Source of the DNA: Streptomyces albospinus | GTDB taxonomy: Bacteria > Actinomycetota > Actinomycetes > Streptomycetales > Streptomycetaceae | Direction: 5' to 3' | DNA: 64,000 nt | NCBI RefSeq assembly: GCF_014648695.1 | Contig: NZ_BMRP01000030.1 | Coordinates: 1 to 64,000 of the forward strand | Notes under the pieces: model-generated | The model's input: only the letters and a program-made list of their open reading frames with translations | What the model was told of the DNA's origin: nothing | Databases searched by the model: none | Made by a program: the position numbers and the translations under genes | Shown: positions 40,698 to 49,549 of the stretch, piece after piece | Position numbering within the stretch: the first letter of the stretch is position 1 | Layout: every line of letters starts with the position of its first letter

Positions 40698-41212
40698 GAT
40701 CGGTACCCCTTCAGCACGGTCTTGATGAGAACTCGTGATTGCGCGGGAGACAACGCGTTCGCCCTCAACCGATCGTAGCTGTCGAGGTGCAACGTGATGG
40801 TGTCGGCGGAGTCATACAGCTTGCCGCCCTGCGGACCATCGGCATACAGCACGGTGGGGGAGCCATCGAAGGTCAGCATGGTGAACGGCCTTGTATGCGC
40901 CCCCGGTGCTCCTGCTGAGAACGGCATGATCTGGAGGTCGACGTGTGGTGACGTCATAGCCGTCATCAGGTACTCCAACTGTTCGGCCATAACTGCTCTG
41001 TCGCCTACGACCGTTCGTAGGCACGCCTCGTGCAGGATGACCCATAGCGGCGGCGGTTTGTCACGCTCGAAGACTTCGCGACGACGCAGACGGGCTGCGA
41101 CCCTGCCGTCGATCAGATCCGCGCTTTCCCGTGGGTGCGACGAGCTGAAAATGGCCCGTGCGTAAGCGTCTGTCTGGAGGATGCCCATGACGAGGCTCGC
41201 GGAGTAGTCCAG
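40694..41212 (-). pseudogene. DUF5753 C-terminal fragment of an XRE-family regulator (HTH lost)
   Basis: The preserved part is the DUF5753 ligand region: LVMGILQTDAYARAIF, RLRRREVFERDKPPPLWVILHEACLRTVVG, LEYLMTAMTSPHVDLQIMPF and MLTFDGSPTVLYADG, ending normally. Full-length relatives carry about 100 further N-terminal residues with an XRE HTH. Here coding similarity ends near base 41212, where the opposite strand becomes a fragment of another gene. An ATG at 41188 (MGILQTDAYARA) could still give a 164-residue protein. The promoter must have been lost together with the HTH. Confidence 0.75.
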
Positions 41213-41423
41213 TATCGACAACGTCGAGGAGGCCCAGCTCCGCCTCGCCGCCGAACTCGTCGAGGAGGCCCGGCGCGTGCTCGACGCCCGTAGCTGGACG
41301 TCCGGTGAAATCCACCTGCTGGCCGTCGAGTTGACCGATTCGCTGGCCGACGTCCACCGCGTCGCGGAGAGCCGGGGCGCCCGCCTGCCCGCGGACGCCC
41401 GTCCCGCGGCCATCGTCGGATGA
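41208..41423 (+). pseudogene. 5'-truncated fragment of a small helical Streptomyces protein
   Basis: The frame after an in-frame TAG (41205-41207) reads NVEEAQLRLAAELVEEARR, then SGEIHLLAVELTDSLADVHRV, ending AAIVG. This heptad-like sequence resembles small proteins often encoded divergently from DUF5753/DUF397 pairs. No start codon lies between the TAG and the conserved part. The fragment abuts the regulator fragment, so one deletion appears to have removed both 5' ends and the intergenic promoter. The last codons overlap the following ATG. Confidence 0.6.
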
Positions 41424-41611
41424 CGCCCGTGGTGTACGTTCCGGCCGGTCGGGCCGTGAGGCCGTGCCCGTTCCCGTGCGCCGTCTGCCGGCGCGCGGGC
41501 CGCCGGACCGAAGCGCACGAGGAGACCCCCGTGACCGAACTCACCGCCGACCATTACCCGGTGGAGGACCGTGACCTGACCATTGACACGTCGCCGTTCG
41601 GGCGGGACTGA
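41420..41611 (+). CDS. Small Cys-containing hypothetical protein
   Basis: A 63-residue protein starting MTPVVYVPAGRAVRPCPFPCAVCRRAGRRTEAH. Its CPFPCAVC cluster is like small Streptomyces proteins following the helical protein above, suggesting a metal site. Its ATG overlaps the preceding stop (ATGA), so translation was coupled to the now-broken gene; expression may be lost with the promoter. Function is unknown. Confidence 0.5.
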   Translation: MTPVVYVPAGRAVRPCPFPCAVCRRAGRRTEAHEETPVTELTADHYPVEDRDLTIDTSPFGRD

Positions 41612-41627
41612 CCGGCAGCCGGTACGA

Positions 41628-41672
41628 CGAAGGGCCCACCCCGCCAGGACAGGTGGCGGGACGGGCCCTTCG
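41628..41672. terminator. Bidirectional terminator before the MFS gene
   Basis: CGAAGGGCCC (41628-41637) pairs with GGGCCCTTCG (41663-41672), with an inner CCCGCC/GGCGGG stem. It lies between the small gene and the convergent MFS stop at 41709. Confidence 0.75.
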
Positions 41673-41708
41673 GCTCGCGGGGCCCGGAGGGCCGGGTAGG
41701 GCAGGCGG

Positions 41709-43028
41709 TTACGCGGCCCTCGCCAGGCTCAGCAGCCGCCGCTCGGCCGCCGCCTTACGCGTGGCGTACAGGGTGATCGACGCCGCACCGACCATCGCGG
41801 CCAGCCCCAGAAGGACCGTGCCCTGCCAGCCGGCGGCGCGGAAGGCGACCGCGCCGAGGGCGCCGCCCAGGCTGCTGCCGATGTAGTACGCGCACTGGTA
41901 GAGCGCGGACGCCTGGGCGCGCGCGGTCTTGGCGGTGCGGCTGACCGAGGACGAGGCGACCGCGTGGCCCGCGAAGAAGCCGGCGGTGATCAGCACCAGG
42001 CCCGCGAGCACCGCGGCGACCGAGGCGGCCAGGGTGAGCAGCAGACCGGTGGAGGTGGTGCCGACGGCCAGGTACAGGGCGCCGCGGCGGCCCATCCGGC
42101 CGACCAGCTTGCCGGCCGCGGCCGAGGAGACCGTACCGACCAGGTAGACGATGAAGATCGAGCCGACGATGCCCTGCGGCAGGTTGAACGGCTCGGCGAC
42201 CAGGCGGTAGCCGATCACCGTGTAGACCGCGCCGAAGACCGTCATGAACAGGGCGCCGATGCCGTAGAGGCGGCGCAGCAGCGGGTCGGAGAGGTGGCCG
42301 CCCAGCGTACGGGCCAGCGTCCGCGGGCCCACCGAACGCGCCGCGAAATGCCGGGCCTTGGGCACCAGCAGCCGGAAGGCCACCGCGCACACCACGGCCA
42401 GCACGCCCACCGCGCCGAGCGCGGCCCGCCAGCCCCAGGCCTGCGCGACCCAGCCGGTCACGATCCGCCCGGACATCCCGCCGATGCTGTTGCCGGCCAC
42501 GAACAGGCCGATCGCCCCCACCAGCGCCTTGGCGCGGACCTCCTCCGCCAGGAACGCCATCGCCGACGCGGGCAGCCCGGCCAGCGCGACGCCCTGGACG
42601 GCGCGCAGCGCGATCAGTACGCCGAGCGTCGGCGCGAACGGGACCAGCAGCGCGATCAGCGCGGCGACCGAGAGCGAGGCCGTCATCAGCGCGCGGCGGC
42701 CGAAGCGCTCGGAGACCGCGCTCAGCGGGATCACGCCCAGCGCCAGCCCGAAAGTGGCCGCCGAGACGGTCCAACTGGCCTGGTCGGGGGAGACGTTGAG
42801 GTCGCCGGAAATGGCGGGCAGCAGCGCCTGGGTGGAGTAGAGGAGGGCGAAGGTGGCCACTCCGGCGGCGAAGAGGGCGAAGCTCATCCGGCGGTAGCCG
42901 GGGCCGCCCGGCCGCAGCTTGTCCGACTCGGGGTCGGGCGCGGCGGCGGTGGAAGAGGTGTCTGTGGACGACTGGGGAGAGGCGACCGCACGGTCGGTGA
43001 CGGACGCCCCGGTATCAGCGGGAGGCAT
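41709..43028 (-). CDS. MFS transporter (arabinose-efflux/YnfM-like)
   Basis: A 439-residue 12-helix major facilitator protein. A disordered Ser/Thr/Pro N-terminus of about 45 residues precedes FALFAAGVATFALLYSTQALLPAISGDLNVSPDQASWTVS, typical of the YnfM/CynX-like drug or metabolite exporters. LSAVSERFGRRALMTASL is the loop 2-3 motif. The start ATG 43028 follows a possible -35 TTGGAC and -10 TACGTT with an 18-base spacer and almost no leader. The LysR gene is divergent, 62 bases away, and probably controls it. Substrate unknown. Confidence 0.9.
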   Translation of the reverse strand: MPPADTGASVTDRAVASPQSSTDTSSTAAAPDPESDKLRPGGPGYRRMSFALFAAGVATFALLYSTQALLPAISGDLNVSPDQASWTVSAATFGLALGVIPLSAVSERFGRRALMTASLSVAALIALLVPFAPTLGVLIALRAVQGVALAGLPASAMAFLAEEVRAKALVGAIGLFVAGNSIGGMSGRIVTGWVAQAWGWRAALGAVGVLAVVCAVAFRLLVPKARHFAARSVGPRTLARTLGGHLSDPLLRRLYGIGALFMTVFGAVYTVIGYRLVAEPFNLPQGIVGSIFIVYLVGTVSSAAAGKLVGRMGRRGALYLAVGTTSTGLLLTLAASVAAVLAGLVLITAGFFAGHAVASSSVSRTAKTARAQASALYQCAYYIGSSLGGALGAVAFRAAGWQGTVLLGLAAMVGAASITLYATRKAAAERRLLSLARAA

Positions 43029-43090
43029 ACCCCGAACGTAGGCCCCCCTACTTCATGCGTCCAATGCATAAAAACGCCATAATCGATGCT

Positions 43091-44107
43091 GTGACACATG
43101 ATCCCAGTTCACCACCGCCTCTGTTGCAAGGTCGCAACAGAAAACACATTCCGGAACGCCCCCGCGGCGCCCCGCGCGAAGGCCCGGAGCCCGCGGAGCT
43201 GGGCCCCGGATCCTGGGCGCCGGCCCTCGCTCCGCGGCTCGCCCAGTTCGCCGCCGTCGCCCGGCACGAGCACGTCACCCGCGCCGCCCACGAACTCGGC
43301 ATGCCGCAGCCCACCCTCAGCCGCGCCCTGGTGCGGCTGGAGGACGACCTCGGCGTCGCCCTCTTCGCCCGGCACGGCCGCACGCTCTCCCTCACCCCGG
43401 CCGGCCGCGGCTTCCTCGCCGCCGTCGAGCGCGCCCTCACCGACCTGGAGCGGGCCACCGACTCCGTCCGCGCCGACGCCGACCCGGCCGCCGGGAAGGT
43501 CGCCTTCGGCTTTCTGCACACGCTCGGCCCGGAGACCGTCCCCGGCCTGATCCGCAGCTTCCGCGCCGACCACCCGGGCGTCCGCTTCCAACTCGTCCAG
43601 AACTACGGCGAGGCGATGATCGAACGGCTGCGGGCCGGCGACCTCGACCTCTGCCTGACCTCCCCGGTGCCCGACTACCCCGACCTGGTCGCCCGCCGGC
43701 TCGACGAGCAGAAGCTCCGCCTCGTCGTCCCGGACGACCACCCGCTGGCCGCCCGCAAGCGCATCCGCCTCGCGGAGGCCGCCGGCGAGCTCTTCGTCAC
43801 CCTCGAACCGGGCTACGGCCTGCGCCGGATCACCGACGCACTGTGCGCCGAGGCCGGCTTCACCCCGCGCGTCGCCTTCGAGGGCGAGGAGGCCGAAACC
43901 CTCCGCGGCCTGGTCGCGGCCGGCCTGGGCGTGGCCCTGCTGCCCCCGCCCGCCGTCCCCCGCCCCGGTGTCGCCGAACTGACCGTGACCGCCCCGCGGG
44001 CGGTCCGGGAGATCGGCGTGGCATGGCTGGACGGCCATCCGGACACCCCGCCGGTGGCCGCGTTCAAGAAGTTCCTGCTGAGCCGGCGGGGGGTGTTGCT
44101 CTCATGA
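43091..44107 (+). CDS. LysR-family transcriptional regulator
   Basis: A 338-residue LysR protein. Its HTH (LAQFAAVARHEHVTRAAHELGMPQPTLSRALVRLEDDLGVALFARHGRTLSLTPAG) starts near residue 50 rather than at the N terminus, so it carries an unusual 45-residue basic/Pro-rich extension; GTG 43091 is a best guess, and a start inside the extension is possible. The effector domain is of the usual type (GKVAFGFLHTLGPETVPGLIRSFRADHPGVRF). The divergent MFS gene is the probable target. Its 3' end overlaps the convergent kinase-like gene by 44 bases. Confidence 0.9.
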   Translation: MTHDPSSPPPLLQGRNRKHIPERPRGAPREGPEPAELGPGSWAPALAPRLAQFAAVARHEHVTRAAHELGMPQPTLSRALVRLEDDLGVALFARHGRTLSLTPAGRGFLAAVERALTDLERATDSVRADADPAAGKVAFGFLHTLGPETVPGLIRSFRADHPGVRFQLVQNYGEAMIERLRAGDLDLCLTSPVPDYPDLVARRLDEQKLRLVVPDDHPLAARKRIRLAEAAGELFVTLEPGYGLRRITDALCAEAGFTPRVAFEGEEAETLRGLVAAGLGVALLPPPAVPRPGVAELTVTAPRAVREIGVAWLDGHPDTPPVAAFKKFLLSRRGVLLS

Positions 44108-45113
44108 GGCGGCGAGCGGCCCGGGCCCAGCGGGCGGCGGCCTGCTCGACGGCGTCCACGGTGGGGACGGGAGCCACCGGCTCCCAATAGGGCCGCGCCG
44201 CGGTGTACTTGGCGGCGAGCTCGCCGGCGAGGGACCGACGGACCTCGGGGGTGGTCGCGGCCGCGATCCGGCGGGCCCAGCGCACGGTGTCCACCACCGC
44301 CGACTTCATCCGCTCGTAGCCGAGGTAGAACCCGAGGCCGTTCAGCCAGCCGGGCCGGCATTCGGCCGGGGCGGCGCGCTCCCACAGGGCCCGCACCCGG
44401 GCGTCTTCGCCCGGCAGGTAGGACATCTTGTGCAGGTGGTCCGCCAGGTCGTAGACCGGGTCGCCCCACAGCGCCAGCTCCCAGTCGAGGAAGACCGTCC
44501 GCCGGTCGTCGGTGATCATGTTGCCGCGGTGCAGGTCGGCGTGGAGCAGCCGGAACGGGCGGGCGCGCAGTGCACCGGCCCGCCTCTCCAGCAGGCCGCA
44601 GGGATCGTCGGGGACGCCCAGTTCCGCGTAGAGCCGCAGGGTCGGCGGGTCGCCGGCGGCGCGGATGGTGCGGACGAGCGCCAGCAGCGCGGCGGCGAAG
44701 CCGGCGGTGTCGCCGTCCCCGGGCCAGCCGGCCGGCGTGGCGGGGAGCTTGCCGGACGGCACCCGCAGCAGCTGCCCGAACAGCTCGCCGATGTCGTCCA
44801 GTACCCGGCCCGGCAGCGCCGTCCCCACCGGGCACACCTCGTCCAAGGACCGGCCCGCGATGAACTCGTGGATCTGGAAGGGCGGTTCCGCCTGTGCGTG
44901 GAGCAGCTGCGGCGCTGCGCCGACGTACGGGCGGATCGCCTCCAGCAGCTGTGGCTCCGACCACACCGTCAGGTCCATCGACTCCGCCCCGGGGGTCGGA
45001 ATGCGGACCATCACCGGGCCGTCGCCGGATCCCACCCGCACGTTGCGGTTGTAGTAGCCGGCGTGTCCGTCGTCCCGCCGGCGGGCCTCCTCGTACAGCG
45101 TCATCGCGTCCAT
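44064..45113 (-). CDS. APH-fold phosphotransferase, third gene of STAND operon
   Basis: A 349-residue aminoglycoside-phosphotransferase-fold protein. GYYNRNVRVGSGDGPVMVRIPTPGAESMDL replaces the nucleotide loop, FQIHEFIAGRSLDEV is the hinge, and the catalytic loop HADLHRGNMI plus the metal-binding FLDWELALWGDPVYDLADHLHKM are intact. It probably phosphorylates a small molecule. It is a clear paralogue of the gene upstream (45133-46140), sharing GYYNRN and DWELALWGDPVY. ATG 45113 lies 19 bases after that gene. Its C-terminus overlaps lysR antisense. A resistance role is possible but not shown. Confidence 0.82.
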   Translation of the reverse strand: MDAMTLYEEARRRDDGHAGYYNRNVRVGSGDGPVMVRIPTPGAESMDLTVWSEPQLLEAIRPYVGAAPQLLHAQAEPPFQIHEFIAGRSLDEVCPVGTALPGRVLDDIGELFGQLLRVPSGKLPATPAGWPGDGDTAGFAAALLALVRTIRAAGDPPTLRLYAELGVPDDPCGLLERRAGALRARPFRLLHADLHRGNMITDDRRTVFLDWELALWGDPVYDLADHLHKMSYLPGEDARVRALWERAAPAECRPGWLNGLGFYLGYERMKSAVVDTVRWARRIAAATTPEVRRSLAGELAAKYTAARPYWEPVAPVPTVDAVEQAAARWARAARRLMRATPPAGSAGTS

Positions 45114-45132
45114 GCGCCTGTCCACCGCCCCT

Positions 45133-46140
45133 TCATGGGCTCCTGTGCGTCGGTCCCCTGCGCAGTCCGGCGCGGATGTCCTCGGTCGTGACGTCCGAGA
45201 CCACTCCCCAGTCCCGACGGGCGGCATTCACCTTCTTGGCCAGACGTGACACAAGAAACGCGCCGAATGCGGGATCCGTACCGGGCGCGGCCAGCTGCTT
45301 GGAGTAACGGACGGTGTCCACCACCGCCGACTTCAGGCGCTCGTGGCGCAGGTACGCCGCCACGTCGCGCCGCCAGCCGGCGGTGCACCCGGCCGGCATC
45401 GCGCGCAGCCAGCGGGCCACCAGCGCCTCCCGTTGGTCCTCGGGATAGTCCATCTTGTGCAGGTGGATGGCGAGTTCGTAGACCGGGTCGCCCCACAGGG
45501 CCAGCTCCCAGTCGAGGAACCACGTCGCCCCGCCGGACACGATCATGTTCTTCCGGTGCAGATCGGCGTGGAGCACCGAGAATGGGCGAGATGTCAGCGC
45601 GGCCCACCGCTCCTCGGTGCCCGCCAGCGGATCGGCCGGGAAGCCGAAGTAGGCGAACACCTCGCCGTACTCCGCCAGATGGTCCGCGTGGATCCGCCGG
45701 GTCAGCGCGGACAGCCGTCGCCCGAAGCCCGTCGAGTCGCCCGCGACGGGCCACTCGCCCGGCAGCGACGGCAGCTTCTCGGCCGGGATCGCCGACAGCT
45801 GCGCCAGCAGCCGCACCACATCGTCCAGGACATGGCCGGGGACGGCGCTGCCGCGCGGCGAGAAGCCGTCGAGCAGCCGCCCGTCGATGAAGCTCTGCAC
45901 CTGGAAGCGTGGCCGCTGCGAGACGTGGCGCAGCTCCGGCGCGTGGTCCACGTACGGGCGGACGGCGGCCAGCACCTCCTCCTCCCGCCACAGCCGGACG
46001 TCCATCACGTCGGCGCCCGGCAGCGGGATCCGCACGTTGACCCGGCCCTCGGGCGTGTCCAGCCCTGTGTTGCGGTTGTAGTACCCGGCCGCGGTCTCGG
46101 TGGTCGCCAGCGCCACCGCGTACAGCTCCTGGTGGTTCAT
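45133..46140 (-). CDS. APH-fold phosphotransferase, second gene of STAND operon
   Basis: A 335-residue paralogue of its downstream neighbour: GYYNRNTGLDTPEGRVNVRIPLPGADVMDVRLW, FQVQSFIDGRLLDGFSPRG, LHADLHRKNMI (catalytic) and FLDWELALWGDPVYELAIHLHKMDY. All kinase catalytic residues appear present. ATG 46140 overlaps the STAND gene stop (ATGA), indicating coupled translation and a linked function. The substrate is unknown; duplicated kinases with a STAND NTPase are not an arrangement I can match to a described pathway. Confidence 0.82.
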   Translation of the reverse strand: MNHQELYAVALATTETAAGYYNRNTGLDTPEGRVNVRIPLPGADVMDVRLWREEEVLAAVRPYVDHAPELRHVSQRPRFQVQSFIDGRLLDGFSPRGSAVPGHVLDDVVRLLAQLSAIPAEKLPSLPGEWPVAGDSTGFGRRLSALTRRIHADHLAEYGEVFAYFGFPADPLAGTEERWAALTSRPFSVLHADLHRKNMIVSGGATWFLDWELALWGDPVYELAIHLHKMDYPEDQREALVARWLRAMPAGCTAGWRRDVAAYLRHERLKSAVVDTVRYSKQLAAPGTDPAFGAFLVSRLAKKVNAARRDWGVVSDVTTEDIRAGLRRGPTHRSP

Positions 46141-48626
46141 GCGCCCGCCCCCAAGAACAGCGACAGCATCGCGTCGGTCCGGCGCTCCAGGGCGTCCAGC
46201 GGGAGCAGCAGGTGGAGGCCGGCCCGGGCGCGGGTGGCGGCTGCCGCGAGCTCCGGGTCGTCCGCGCCGAGCCGCAGCGCCGCCCGCTGGATGGCGAGCA
46301 CCAGCGACGGATAGACGTCGCACGCCTCGAACTCGGCGACCGCCCGGCGCAGTAGCGCCAGACACTCCCCGCGGTGCCCCTGTCGCAGCAGCAGGAACGC
46401 CCGGTACATGTCGGCACGGGCCCGGCCGGACCGGTAGCCGGCCCGGTCGAGGGCGGCGTAGGCGCTGAGGAAGGACGAGGCGGCCCGCTCGTAGGCGCCG
46501 AGCCGGGTCTGTGCCATGGCCATCGCGGTGTACGCCTTGCCGATCTCGTGCTGGGCGCCCAGCTCCCGCTGGACCTCCAGGGCCGCCGCGGCCTCCGCGA
46601 CGGCGCCCTCCGGGTCCGTGAAGGCCAGCAGTTCGGCGCGGTTGGTCCGGATGTTCGCCGAGCCGAACGGGTCGGCGGTGTGCCGGTACTCCTCCTCGGC
46701 CTCCGTGAGCAGTTCGCCGGCCGCGTCGAAATCGAGCAGGAAGCGGTGGCCTAGGTGGAGCAGCCGGGTGACGTCCGCCCGGATACCGCGGTGTTCCGTC
46801 CCGCACATCTCGTATACGGAGACGGCCAGGTCGAACGCGGCCGCGAAGTCACCCTGCCACATCCTGATGTCGGCCAGGCAGAAGCCCGCGGAGATCCGCA
46901 CCGGACCTGACTGCTCGTCCCAGACCTGCTGGAAGATCCGGGCCGCGGTGCGGCTCTCGCCTGCGATCCGCCGGGCGTTGGCGGCGGCGAGCGCGAGCCG
47001 GGCCGAGACCGCGGTACCGGCCTCCCGCTCCACCTCCGGCGCCAGGTCGATCACCGCCCGGGCGTTGCCCAGGGCGAGCAGTGACTCCGCCTCCAGGCAG
47101 TCCGCGGCCTCCCGCAGCGAACCGTCCGCATCGGGCCGGGCGGCCAGGTAGTCCCGCAGGTCCCGCACGATCCCGTCCACTGCCTGGCGCCCGCCCATCG
47201 CCATCCCGCGGTCGGCGCAGGCGTGGATCTGTTCGGCGGTGATCTCCTCGGCGTGCAGACCGTGGTAGACCGCCTCCCGCAGTGGCGCCGAACGGGACAC
47301 CCCACCCCTCTCCGGCAGACCCCCCGAGCGGTCCACGGCCTCTTCCCAGTACGCCCGCAGCCGGGCGTGCACGGCCCGCCGAACGGCGGGGGAGAGGTGG
47401 GACTGGAGGGCGGCGACCATGAGCTGGTGCAGCCGGTACCGGCCCTGGGCCAGGGGATAGGCGAAGGAGTACGCGGTCAGCGACTCCCAGGTCAGCAGAT
47501 GCGCGGGGAGATTGAAGGCCCGTCCCAAAGCCCGGAACGCCTCGAAGTCGAAGGTGCGCGCCACGCTGAGCAGTTCCAGGATCCGGACCTCGTCGGGCGG
47601 GACGTGCTGGAGGAACCGCTGGACGATGTGCTCGGAGGTGATCGTCGTCTCCAGCCGGGCCGGGTTCTGGTGGTACGTGTCGATGGCCAGGTGGAGGTAG
47701 AACGGCACCCCGGCGCTGGCCTCCGCGATCGACCGCTGCCGGCCACCCTCGGCGATGCCCGCGGCGGACAGCAGATCGAGCCGGGCCGCCATCGGCAGCC
47801 CTTCCACGGACACCTGGCGGATCACCGCAGCCCAGTCCTTGTCGTACGCCGCCCACTGGAGCGGCTCCCGGCTCGCCACCACGGTCAGCCCGCCCTGTAA
47901 CTGGCCGAGCAGGTCCCGCAGCCAGGCGTCCGCGCCGAAACTCTTCCCGCCGGGGAGCGGCGCGGGGACGAGCGCCTCGTATGCGTCCACGAACAGCACG
48001 AACGGCCGCTCGCGACTGGCCTCGCGCAGTTCCTCGGCGAGCAGGTAGGAGACCGCGTATCCCAGTTCCGCGTTGGAGAGGTTGTCGAGGTCCCGGAGCG
48101 TCGGGTCGTTCTTGATGCGCTGCTTGCGCTGCCGGCTGGTCAGGACCCGGTCGGTGAGCCGTACCAGCCCGGCCGCGGTGCCGAAGACCGGGAACCCCAT
48201 GGCGTCGTCGAGGATCTTCGAGAGCACGTCGCTCTCCTCCGCGAACGGCGTGCTGGACCGGTCCATCCGCAGCTGCGGATGGACGCGTTGCCACAGCACG
48301 GCGTAGGCGATGTCGAAGCGGTCGAACTTCACCCCCTGCGCACCGAAGTCGGTGCGCAGCACGGCGAGCGCGTCCTCCTGCTGCCGCAGCGCGGGGATCT
48401 GGAGGTCGAGGTGGGCGGTGCGGTACGCCTCCCCGGTGCGGTTGCGGAGCTCCTGCAACAGGCGGGACTTTCCGATGCCGCCGACGCCCACGATGTTGAG
48501 AAGGTGCGGACCGTCGGACGGCGGCAGCCGGAACAGTGCCTCGTCATAGGCGGACAGCGCGTTCTCCCGGTCGAAGAACTGGCGCTGCAGCGCGGACACA
48601 CGCCGGTATCGCGGCCCAATGGGCAT
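46137..48626 (-). CDS. STAND-type NTPase with C-terminal TPR-like repeats
   Basis: An 829-residue protein. After a short N-terminus (RRVSALQRQFFDRENALSAYDEAL) comes an AAA/STAND NTPase: Walker A GVGGIGKS (residues 47-54), Walker B FVLFVDAYEAL (209-219) and a sensor-like LTVVASREPLQW. A winged-helix-like part (VRILELLSVARTFDFEAFRALG; YRLHQLMVAALQSHL) leads into about 350 residues of TPR-like helical repeats. No catalytic effector domain is seen, so the two co-translated kinases may be its output. ATG 48626 has GGGGGGA upstream. Such NTPases act as ligand-triggered switches in regulation or defence. Confidence 0.8.
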   Translation of the reverse strand: MPIGPRYRRVSALQRQFFDRENALSAYDEALFRLPPSDGPHLLNIVGVGGIGKSRLLQELRNRTGEAYRTAHLDLQIPALRQQEDALAVLRTDFGAQGVKFDRFDIAYAVLWQRVHPQLRMDRSSTPFAEESDVLSKILDDAMGFPVFGTAAGLVRLTDRVLTSRQRKQRIKNDPTLRDLDNLSNAELGYAVSYLLAEELREASRERPFVLFVDAYEALVPAPLPGGKSFGADAWLRDLLGQLQGGLTVVASREPLQWAAYDKDWAAVIRQVSVEGLPMAARLDLLSAAGIAEGGRQRSIAEASAGVPFYLHLAIDTYHQNPARLETTITSEHIVQRFLQHVPPDEVRILELLSVARTFDFEAFRALGRAFNLPAHLLTWESLTAYSFAYPLAQGRYRLHQLMVAALQSHLSPAVRRAVHARLRAYWEEAVDRSGGLPERGGVSRSAPLREAVYHGLHAEEITAEQIHACADRGMAMGGRQAVDGIVRDLRDYLAARPDADGSLREAADCLEAESLLALGNARAVIDLAPEVEREAGTAVSARLALAAANARRIAGESRTAARIFQQVWDEQSGPVRISAGFCLADIRMWQGDFAAAFDLAVSVYEMCGTEHRGIRADVTRLLHLGHRFLLDFDAAGELLTEAEEEYRHTADPFGSANIRTNRAELLAFTDPEGAVAEAAAALEVQRELGAQHEIGKAYTAMAMAQTRLGAYERAASSFLSAYAALDRAGYRSGRARADMYRAFLLLRQGHRGECLALLRRAVAEFEACDVYPSLVLAIQRAALRLGADDPELAAAATRARAGLHLLLPLDALERRTDAMLSLFLGAGA

Positions 48627-48706
48627 ACCGAATCCCCCCGTTGCTCTCGGCTCCCAGGGAGGCTACCCCCGACGCAACCACCCCGCACCGGAGTTGCCCT
48701 GCTGGC

Positions 48707-49474
48707 TCAGTACCGCAGCGACCGCCCGAACCCCGACGCCAGCGGCATCCGCAGTCCCAGGGGCGGGGGCGCGGCCAGGGCGTCCTTCACCGGCCGGGCG
48801 AAGTTCCGGGTGAACAGCGAGCCGAGCATGAAGTCCGCGGCCAGCGCCCAGACTTCGGAGCGGTGCTGATGCAGCGTGTGGCCGTCGGAGTGCACCTCGA
48901 AGCGGCAGGTGTCGCGGTTGACCTTCTTGGCCCGCTCGGCGTAGCGGTAGGAGATTTCGGGGTCGACCCGCTCGTCGTTGGTGCCGTGCACCAGGAGCAC
49001 CTGCCGGCCGATGAGCTGCTTGACCGGGTCGGGCTCGCCGTCGTCCCGGCGCGGGTCGGGCAGCCAAGGGGCTATCGCCAGGACGGAGTTGACGGCCGGG
49101 TGGCCGGCGGCGTGCAGTGCGGCGCGGGCGCCCATGCCCGTACCGACCAGGGCCACCGGAACGTCGCCGTAGCGCCGCACCACCTCCTCCAGTGCCCAGG
49201 AGGCGTCCCGTGCCGGATGCGCGGCGGCGCCGTTCCAGCCGCGGCAGCGGTAGTGCACCACGTGGGCGGTCAGCCCCTCGGGTCGACCGGCCTTCGCCAG
49301 CCGGGCCGCCAGCGGGCGCACCGCGAGCGCGGGCACCGGCGACGGCCGCCCCAGCCCGGTCGGCCCGCCCCCGGGCAATAAGAGAGCGACACCGCTCACC
49401 GCCTTGTCCGTCCCTGCCGGTCCCAGTGGTTTTCCCAGCCGGGCCTCGCGCACCGGTAGCGCTTGCTGAGCCAT
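48707..49474 (-). CDS. Alpha/beta-hydrolase-fold protein with nucleophile Ser replaced by Gly
   Basis: A 255-residue alpha/beta fold protein. The expected G-x-S-x-G elbow reads GTGMG in VALVGTGMGARAALHAAG, so the nucleophile position is Gly. The acid (LLVHGTNDERVDPE) and the His (SDGHTLHQHRSEVW) remain. It is probably a non-catalytic or differently acting homologue. The C-terminus ends LRMPLASGFGRSLRY. ATG 49474 is the best start. It is divergent from adenosine deaminase, sharing a 103-base promoter region. Function is unknown. Confidence 0.75.
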   Translation of the reverse strand: MAQQALPVREARLGKPLGPAGTDKAVSGVALLLPGGGPTGLGRPSPVPALAVRPLAARLAKAGRPEGLTAHVVHYRCRGWNGAAAHPARDASWALEEVVRRYGDVPVALVGTGMGARAALHAAGHPAVNSVLAIAPWLPDPRRDDGEPDPVKQLIGRQVLLVHGTNDERVDPEISYRYAERAKKVNRDTCRFEVHSDGHTLHQHRSEVWALAADFMLGSLFTRNFARPVKDALAAPPPLGLRMPLASGFGRSLRY

Positions 49475-49549
49475 GACGAGAACGATGGCAGAAGGCGGCG
49501 CGCTGTCCACCCTGTGGATGGGTCACTGTTACGTATCGTTCGGCGAGCT

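Noticed and set aside
40476..41611. Mobile element insertion as the cause of the broken regulator
   Set aside because: No transposase, terminal repeats or target duplication are visible; a simple deletion explains both truncated genes.
44064..44107. Overlap of lysR and the kinase gene as evidence that one is false
   Set aside because: Both proteins have complete conserved cores; the 44-bp overlap involves only their C-terminal tails, so convergent overlap is accepted.
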